From the NCBI GenBank assembly GCA_018401055.1, contig JAGYLB010000067.1, forward strand, positions 1-10,425: a stretch of 10,425 nucleotides of DNA. Direction: 5' to 3'. Made by a program: the position numbers and the translations under genes. The first letter of the stretch is position 1. The number at the start of each line of letters is the position of its first letter. Of this stretch, positions 6,881-10,425 are shown piece after piece. Below the pieces are notes generated by a model that was given only the letters and a program-made list of their open reading frames with translations, was not told where the DNA came from and ran no database searches. Origin of the DNA: Roseicyclus sp. Its GTDB lineage: Bacteria; Pseudomonadota; Alphaproteobacteria; Rhodobacterales; Rhodobacteraceae.

Positions 6881-7027
6881 TCAGACGCGATCGGCCTTCT
6901 TCCGTCGCGCAACCCAAAGGGTGCCGGCTGCGCCGCCGATTATCAGCACGACAGGCGTGATAACGCCCATCTCGATATGCGCGGAGGCTTCCGCGAGGCG
7001 GTCTATGATGCGGGCGATGAGATCCAT
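6881..7027 (-). CDS. Small single-pass membrane protein
   Basis: A 48-residue protein starts at ATG 7027 (minus strand), with AGGA about 9 bases upstream. It has an amphipathic N-terminal helix (MDLIARIIDRLAEASAHIE), one hydrophobic segment (about residues 20-40, MGVITPVVLIIGGAAGTLWV) and a basic end ARRKKADRV. This pattern suggests a membrane anchor with the C-terminus in the cytoplasm. The frame stays open to 7270, but the extra N-terminal residues are low-complexity and not protein-like, so the short start is chosen. I do not recognise a family. Its stop is convergent with the end of the broken regulator, 64 bases away, and it diverges from the exported protein gene at 7316. The call rests on helix pattern and ribosome binding site only. 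Confidence 0.5.
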   Translation of the reverse strand: MDLIARIIDRLAEASAHIEMGVITPVVLIIGGAAGTLWVARRKKADRV

Positions 7028-7315
7028 GGTCGAATGTCCTGTGCCTGATACTGCCGTCATGCGCCCGGTTGGCCCGAGTCGCGTTAGCCCCATTGACGGA
7101 AACAATGCGGCAGAACTTGGGCACATTGTCTCACGACGCGGCGTGGCACCCGCAAGCAGTGCAGGCGCCCGCGCTGCGGCGGCCGATCCGGTGACCGGAA
7201 TGCGCCTCGGCGGCATCAGTGCGCCCGCGATCTGCACGCGATCCTCGCTGCCTGCTTGACAGACTGCCACAGGTGCGTTGCTACTTGCTCATCGGTTGCT
7301 TGAAAGGAATGCTGA
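7028..7315. other. Divergent intergenic region
   Basis: These 288 bases lie between the minus-strand small membrane protein and the plus-strand exported protein. I see no protein-like frame and no RNA gene. It holds an interrupted palindrome TCCGGT-G-ACCGGA (7187-7199), a possible operator but expected by chance at this length in GC-rich DNA, and a candidate promoter near the right end. Confidence 0.5.
7256..7284 (+). promoter_or_regulatory. Candidate sigma-70-type promoter
   Basis: A perfect -35 hexamer TTGACA (7256-7261) is followed after 17 bases by TGCTAC (7279-7284), a poor -10 element. It stands 31 bases before the GTG start of the exported protein gene, with AAAGGA (7303-7308) between them as ribosome binding site. 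Weak -10 elements are common in this bacterial group, but the match rests mainly on the -35. Confidence 0.4.
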
Positions 7316-7735
7316 GTGGTTCGCGTTTCTCCCTTGTTGCGTCGTCTTGCCGTGGGCTGTGCCTTGCCCGCCCTGCTGACGGCCCCTGCTGTCGCTGATC
7401 CGACGGTCGGTCTTGGCTTGTCTATCCGCTTCGGAGGCGGAACCGTTGAAACGGGCATAGGTCTCAGGATCTTTTCCGACAATGAACGTGACAGCACCGT
7501 CGGTTCTATCGGCCTGGACTACATGTTCAACAGTCAGAGCTGGCGCGGCACATTGGGCGTGGCCTATCTGGGCAGCGATGCCTATCTCGGGCTCGACCTC
7601 GGGATCGGGCTTGCTGACGGCAACCTCGATTTCGGGCTGGGAACCGGCTACGTCGAGACCGAGACACCGCCTGCTGGGGTCGCGCCGCCGCCTCCACCGC
7701 CGCCGCCGCCGCCGCCCGATCCCTACGTTCTTTGA
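7316..7735 (+). CDS. Small exported glycine-rich protein with polyproline tail
   Basis: This 139-residue protein starts at GTG 7316, with AAAGGA 8 bases upstream. The N-terminus is a signal peptide (two Arg at 9-10, hydrophobic core, AVA at 25-27, cleavage before DPT). The mature part is built of alternating hydrophobic and small or polar residues (GLGLSIRFGGG, TGIGLRIF, IGLDYMF, LGVAYLG, YLGLDLGIGL, LDFGLGTGYVE), which suggests five to seven beta strands, as in a small outer-membrane or surface beta structure. The tail holds 11 consecutive prolines followed by DPYVL. I do not recognise a family; the strand pattern is compatible with a partial outer-membrane barrel but too short for a standard eight-strand porin-like protein. 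It precedes the glycosyltransferase-like gene by 42 bases on the same strand and could share its transcript. Confidence 0.7.
   Translation: MVRVSPLLRRLAVGCALPALLTAPAVADPTVGLGLSIRFGGGTVETGIGLRIFSDNERDSTVGSIGLDYMFNSQSWRGTLGVAYLGSDAYLGLDLGIGLADGNLDFGLGTGYVETETPPAGVAPPPPPPPPPPPDPYVL
7685..7717 (+). repeat. CCG trinucleotide run encoding 11 prolines
   Basis: Eleven consecutive proline codons, of which eight are CCG including an unbroken run of six (7697-7714). Such triplet runs can change length by slippage without shifting the frame, so the proline tail of the exported protein may vary between strains. Confidence 0.85.
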
Positions 7736-7777
7736 CCATGTCGGCGACGTGCCGAACCTGGCGCGTAGCTTGAGCGC

Positions 7778-9001
7778 ATGATGCCGCCCCCACGGGTCTT
7801 GCTGTGCTGCGAAGCCGGGCAGGGGCGTGGGCATGTCACCACGCTGGCCACGGTCGCCCGCGCCCTTGCGCCGGTTGCGCGCAGCCAGGCCATTCTGGCG
7901 CAGACCGACCATGGCGACATTCTGGAGCGGGTCTGCGACCGGGTGGATCGCGGGATGGGTCTTGCTCCGGTGCCAGGCGCGCCGCCGAGCCCGGCGCTGA
8001 CATGGGCCGGTTGGCTGCGGGTGCGCGGCTTTGGAGACGCGGACGACCTGAGGCGGCGGTTCGACTGGTGGGCGCTGGCGATGCAGTCGATCCGCCCGGC
8101 GCTGGTGGTTGCCGATTTCGCGCCGACGGCCCTGCTTGCGGCGCGGGCGCGCGGGATCGCGACGGTGGCGACCGGTGCGGCCTTCGGCCTGCCCCCCGCG
8201 ACGCTTGCGCGGTTTCCCGACCTGCTGACCCCTGCTCAGGACGCGTTGCACGGCACAGTCCGGCCTGACGCGCCTCCGCCCGACGAGGCCGCAATGTGCG
8301 CGACGATCAACGCGGTGCTGGGGCCGCTTGGCCTGCCGCCGCTCGCGCATCTGGCGGAGGTCTATGCCGCCGATCTGTCACTGCCGCGCGGGGTGGCGTG
8401 GTGGGACCCCTATGACGGGTTGCGCGACCGGCCCCTGCTGCTGCCAGTGGAGCAGTTGCCGCTGCTGCAGGCACGGCGTGGGGCGGAGGTGGTGATCTAT
8501 TTCTCGACAGGCGAACTGGACGACCCCGCGACGCGGGAGGCGTTGCAGCGTCTGCCCCATGACGCGGTGCTGGTGGGAACGGAACCGTCGCCCGATCAGG
8601 CGCGCGATCTGGCGCGGAACCCGCGGTTGCGGCTGGCGCGCGGGCTGCTGCCGCAGGCCGAGATGGTGCGGCGCGCCCGCGTGATCATTTGCGCGGGGCA
8701 GGCCGGAACGCTGTCGCTGGCCGTGCTGGCGGGCATCCCGGTGCTTGCCTTGCCGCAGCAGCACGAGCAGTTGTCGAACGCGCTCAGGGCCGCCGCGCAT
8801 CTTGGCAGCGTGCGCGTCCTGCCCAAGGTGGCGCGCAGCACCGGGGCCATTCTGGACAGCCTGGCCGAACTGTGGTCAGGCGCGGGCACGGCCACGGCGG
8901 CGCGGCTGATGGCGATGGATCTGCGCGACGCCTATCGCGAAAGCGCGCTCGACAGCTACCGCCGCCTGCTGCCCCCCGTGCTCCACGATGCCGTCCCCTA
9001 G
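7778..9001 (+). CDS. GT-B-type glycosyltransferase-like protein (GT1/GT28 superfamily)
   Basis: This 407-residue protein, probably cytoplasmic, resembles UDP-sugar-dependent transferases of the GT-B fold. The N-terminal domain begins with a beta strand and glycine-rich loop (VLLCCEAGQGRGHVTTL, about 7-23), as in acceptor domains of MurG and UGT-like enzymes. VVADFAPTALLAARARGI (110-127) fits the second conserved strand-helix. The C-terminal domain has VIYFSTG (239-245) and the donor-site region VIICAGQAGTLSLAVLAGIP (302-321) followed by LPQQHEQLSNA (325-335), the counterpart of the family's HGG.GT..EAL..G.P....P...DQ..NA pattern. The usual His-Gly-Gly is replaced by Cys-Ala-Gly, so the donor or activity may differ. 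A second ATG directly follows the first; no clear ribosome binding site is seen. Sugar donor and acceptor are unknown. The gene follows the exported protein gene on the same strand. Confidence 0.78.
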   Translation: MMPPPRVLLCCEAGQGRGHVTTLATVARALAPVARSQAILAQTDHGDILERVCDRVDRGMGLAPVPGAPPSPALTWAGWLRVRGFGDADDLRRRFDWWALAMQSIRPALVVADFAPTALLAARARGIATVATGAAFGLPPATLARFPDLLTPAQDALHGTVRPDAPPPDEAAMCATINAVLGPLGLPPLAHLAEVYAADLSLPRGVAWWDPYDGLRDRPLLLPVEQLPLLQARRGAEVVIYFSTGELDDPATREALQRLPHDAVLVGTEPSPDQARDLARNPRLRLARGLLPQAEMVRRARVIICAGQAGTLSLAVLAGIPVLALPQQHEQLSNALRAAAHLGSVRVLPKVARSTGAILDSLAELWSGAGTATAARLMAMDLRDAYRESALDSYRRLLPPVLHDAVP

Positions 9002-9004
9002 ATC

Positions 9005-9023
9005 AGGGGTGCGCGGAGCCCCT
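9005..9023 (+). terminator. Weak hairpin after the glycosyltransferase gene
   Basis: AGGGG (9005-9009) pairs with CCCCT (9019-9023), with one more G-U pair inside, beginning 4 bases after the stop codon. The stem is short and no T-run follows (TCCCATCC), so termination is doubtful. Confidence 0.3.
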
Positions 9024-9032
9024 TCCCATCCG

Positions 9033-9048
9033 GTATGCAATCGCATAC
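9033..9048. promoter_or_regulatory. Inverted repeat upstream of acnA, possible operator
   Basis: GTATGC-AATC-GCATAC is a perfect 6+6 inverted repeat, 102 bases upstream of the acnA start, in the 149-base gap between the two genes. Its size and symmetry are compatible with a dimeric regulator site, for instance of the GntR type. No regulator is identified. A 6-bp repeat of this kind also occurs by chance a few times per 10 kb. Confidence 0.35.
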
Positions 9049-9137
9049 AACAATGTCGCAGCCTGCCGGTTTGCGCTTGATCGTAAGGCGCGCCGGTGGC
9101 ATCGGAACAACAAGACTGATCCCCACATGACCGGATG

Positions 9138-9145
9138 AAGGGAGG
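9138..9145 (+). promoter_or_regulatory. Ribosome binding site of acnA
   Basis: AAGGGAGG lies 5 bases before ATG 9151. It decides the start, which also matches the expected N-terminus of AcnA-type aconitases. Confidence 0.8.
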
Positions 9146-9150
9146 CCCAG

Positions 9151-10425
9151 ATGCCCATTACCGTCGGCCAAGATACCGCAAAGACGCGCCGCACCCTCAA
9201 GGCAGGCTCCAAGAGCTATGCCTATTACTCCATCGACGCGGCGCAGGCTGCTGGGCTTGGCGATTTCTCGCGTCTGCCCGCCGCGCTCAAGGTCGTGCTG
9301 GAAAACATGCTGCGCTACGAGGATGGAAAGACGGTCAGCGTCGATGACATCAAGGCTTTCGCCGTCTGGGCCAAGCAGGGCGGCCAGAACCCGCGCGAGA
9401 TCGCCTACCGGCCCGCGCGCGTCTTGTTGCAGGATTTCACCGGGGTTCCCGCAGTGGTCGATCTGGCCGCGATGCGCGATGCGCTGGTCAAGCTGGGCGG
9501 CGACGCGCAGAAGATCAACCCGCTGGCGCCGGTCGATCTGGTGATCGACCATTCGGTGATGATCGACGAGTTCGGCAATGCGCGCGCGTTCCAGATGAAC
9601 GTCGACCGCGAATACGAGCGCAACATGGAGCGGTACACGTTCCTGAAATGGGGCCAGAGCGCGTTCGACAATTTCCGTGTCGTCCCCCCCGGCACCGGCA
9701 TCTGCCATCAGGTGAACCTCGAATATCTATCGAAAACCGTCTGGTCCGACACCGATCAGACCGGGCAGCTGGTGGCCTACCCCGACACGCTGGTGGGCAC
9801 CGACAGCCACACCACCATGGTGAACGGCGCGGCCGTTCTGGGCTGGGGCGTAGGCGGGATCGAGGCCGAGGCCGCGATGCTGGGCCAGCCGATTTCCATG
9901 CTGATCCCCGAGGTCATCGGGTTCGAGCTCACCGGCCAGATGGTCGAGGGCACGACCGGCACGGACCTCGTGCTCAAGGTCGTCGAAATGCTGCGCCAGA
10001 AGGGCGTGGTGAACAAATTCGTCGAATTCTACGGCGAAGGCCTCGACCGTCTGCCGCTGGCCGACCGCGCGACAATCGCCAACATGGCCCCCGAATACGG
10101 TGCTACCTGCGGCTTCTTCCCGATCGACGCGGAAACCCTGCGCTACCTGCGCAACACCGGCCGCGACGAGGATACGCTGGCGCTGGTCGAAGCCTATGCC
10201 AAGGAAAACGGCTTCTGGCGCGGGTCCGATTACGCGCCGATCTACACCGACACGCTGCACCTCGACATGACCTCGATCGTGCCCGCGATCTCGGGGCCCA
10301 AGCGCCCTCAGGATTACGTGCCGCTGTCGAACGCAAAGACCGCTTTCGCCAAGGAAATGGCCGAGACCTTCAAGCGCCCGATGCACAAGCAGGTCGCCGT
10401 CGAGGGTGAGGATTACACGATGGAA
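9151..10425 (+). CDS. acnA: Aconitate hydratase A, N-terminal 425 residues (3' end outside window)
   Basis: Aconitase interconverts citrate and isocitrate in the TCA cycle, in the cytoplasm, using a [4Fe-4S] cluster. The frame is open from ATG 9151 to the window end. AcnA/IRP-type motifs are visible in order: YYSIDAA near residue 26, [14 protein letters not shown] (42-55), [17 protein letters not shown] (90-106), active-site Asp-His (133-134), ICHQVNLEY (184-192), GTDSHT (216-221) and [10 protein letters not shown] (231-240), [14 protein letters not shown] (311-324) and GPKRPQD (383-389 region). Family members are about 890-930 residues, so a little under half is present; the cluster-binding cysteines, expected just downstream, cannot be checked. 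No frameshift or missing key residue is seen. It stands apart from the glycosyltransferase by 149 bases and probably has its own promoter. Confidence 0.97.
   Translation, partial: MPITVGQDTAKTRRTLKAGSKSYAYYSIDAAQAAGLGDFSRLPAALKVVLENMLRYEDGKTVSVDDIKAFAVWAKQGGQNPREIAYRPARVLLQDFTGVPAVVDLAAMRDALVKLGGDAQKINPLAPVDLVIDHSVMIDEFGNARAFQMNVDREYERNMERYTFLKWGQSAFDNFRVVPPGTGICHQVNLEYLSKTVWSDTDQTGQLVAYPDTLVGTDSHTTMVNGAAVLGWGVGGIEAEAAMLGQPISMLIPEVIGFELTGQMVEGTTGTDLVLKVVEMLRQKGVVNKFVEFYGEGLDRLPLADRATIANMAPEYGATCGFFPIDAETLRYLRNTGRDEDTLALVEAYAKENGFWRGSDYAPIYTDTLHLDMTSIVPAISGPKRPQDYVPLSNAKTAFAKEMAETFKRPMHKQVAVEGEDYTME

Noticed and set aside
7187..7199. TCCGGT-G-ACCGGA palindrome as an operator
   Set aside because: Six-base arms with a short gap are expected a few times per 10 kb in GC-rich DNA, and the site is not placed at a clear promoter.
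7028..7270. N-terminal extension of the small minus-strand membrane protein to 129 residues
   Set aside because: The added residues are low-complexity and the best ribosome binding site belongs to the internal ATG at 7027.
7685..7717. CCG run considered as a CRISPR or other functional repeat array
   Set aside because: There are no spacers; it is simply a run of proline codons in frame with the exported protein.
9648..10409. Plus-strand open frame of 253 codons inside the aconitase gene
   Set aside because: It lies in another frame of acnA, which reads clearly through with conserved aconitase motifs to the window end.
1..10425. Search for mobile elements, tRNA/rRNA genes, toxin-antitoxin or phage-defence genes
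   Set aside because: No transposase, integrase, structural RNA, nuclease-type defence domain or terminal inverted repeat pair was recognised on either strand.

Overview
This window looks like chromosomal DNA of a high-GC alphaproteobacterium, most likely of the Rhodobacteraceae (Roseobacter/Rhodobacter type). The signs are high third-position GC, tightly packed operons with 4-base start/stop overlaps, and protein sequences that resemble that family: a dihydropyrimidinase tail, a short-chain-acyl-type XRE regulator and an AcnA aconitase. No rRNA, tRNA, CRISPR array, insertion sequence or prophage gene was seen.

Region 1 (1-4916, + strand) is one operon. It starts inside the gene for dihydropyrimidinase (hydA, 3' part only) and continues with a T-rich, lower-GC gene for a four-helix membrane protein, an ABC ATPase of the SsuB/TauB type, a 111-residue SMR-like membrane protein, two TauC/SsuC-type permeases, and a secreted NMT1/THI5-like substrate-binding protein with a strong ribosome binding site. 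Most junctions overlap by 4 bases. Together they look like an uptake-plus-catabolism unit for a pyrimidine, hydantoin or related ureide. The substrate is inferred from context only. A hairpin follows the last gene.

Region 2 (4917-7027) holds a minus-strand gene for a small proline-rich protein of unknown function. Divergent from it is a gene for a ScfR/PccR-like XRE regulator that is broken by two apparent frameshifts in GC-rich sequence. A tiny minus-strand single-pass membrane protein gene follows. The space between the first two genes holds a possible regulator operator.

Region 3 (7028-9001, + strand) carries a small exported glycine-rich protein with an 11-proline tail, followed 42 bases later by a GT-B-type glycosyltransferase-like protein.

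Region 4 (9002-10425) is the 5' part of acnA (aconitate hydratase, TCA cycle), preceded by an inverted repeat and a good ribosome binding site. The gene runs off the window.

I found no clearly new multi-gene system. The most unusual points are the two extra small membrane proteins inside the ABC operon (one SMR-like but lacking the family's coupling glutamate, one compositionally foreign) and the doubly frameshifted regulator.
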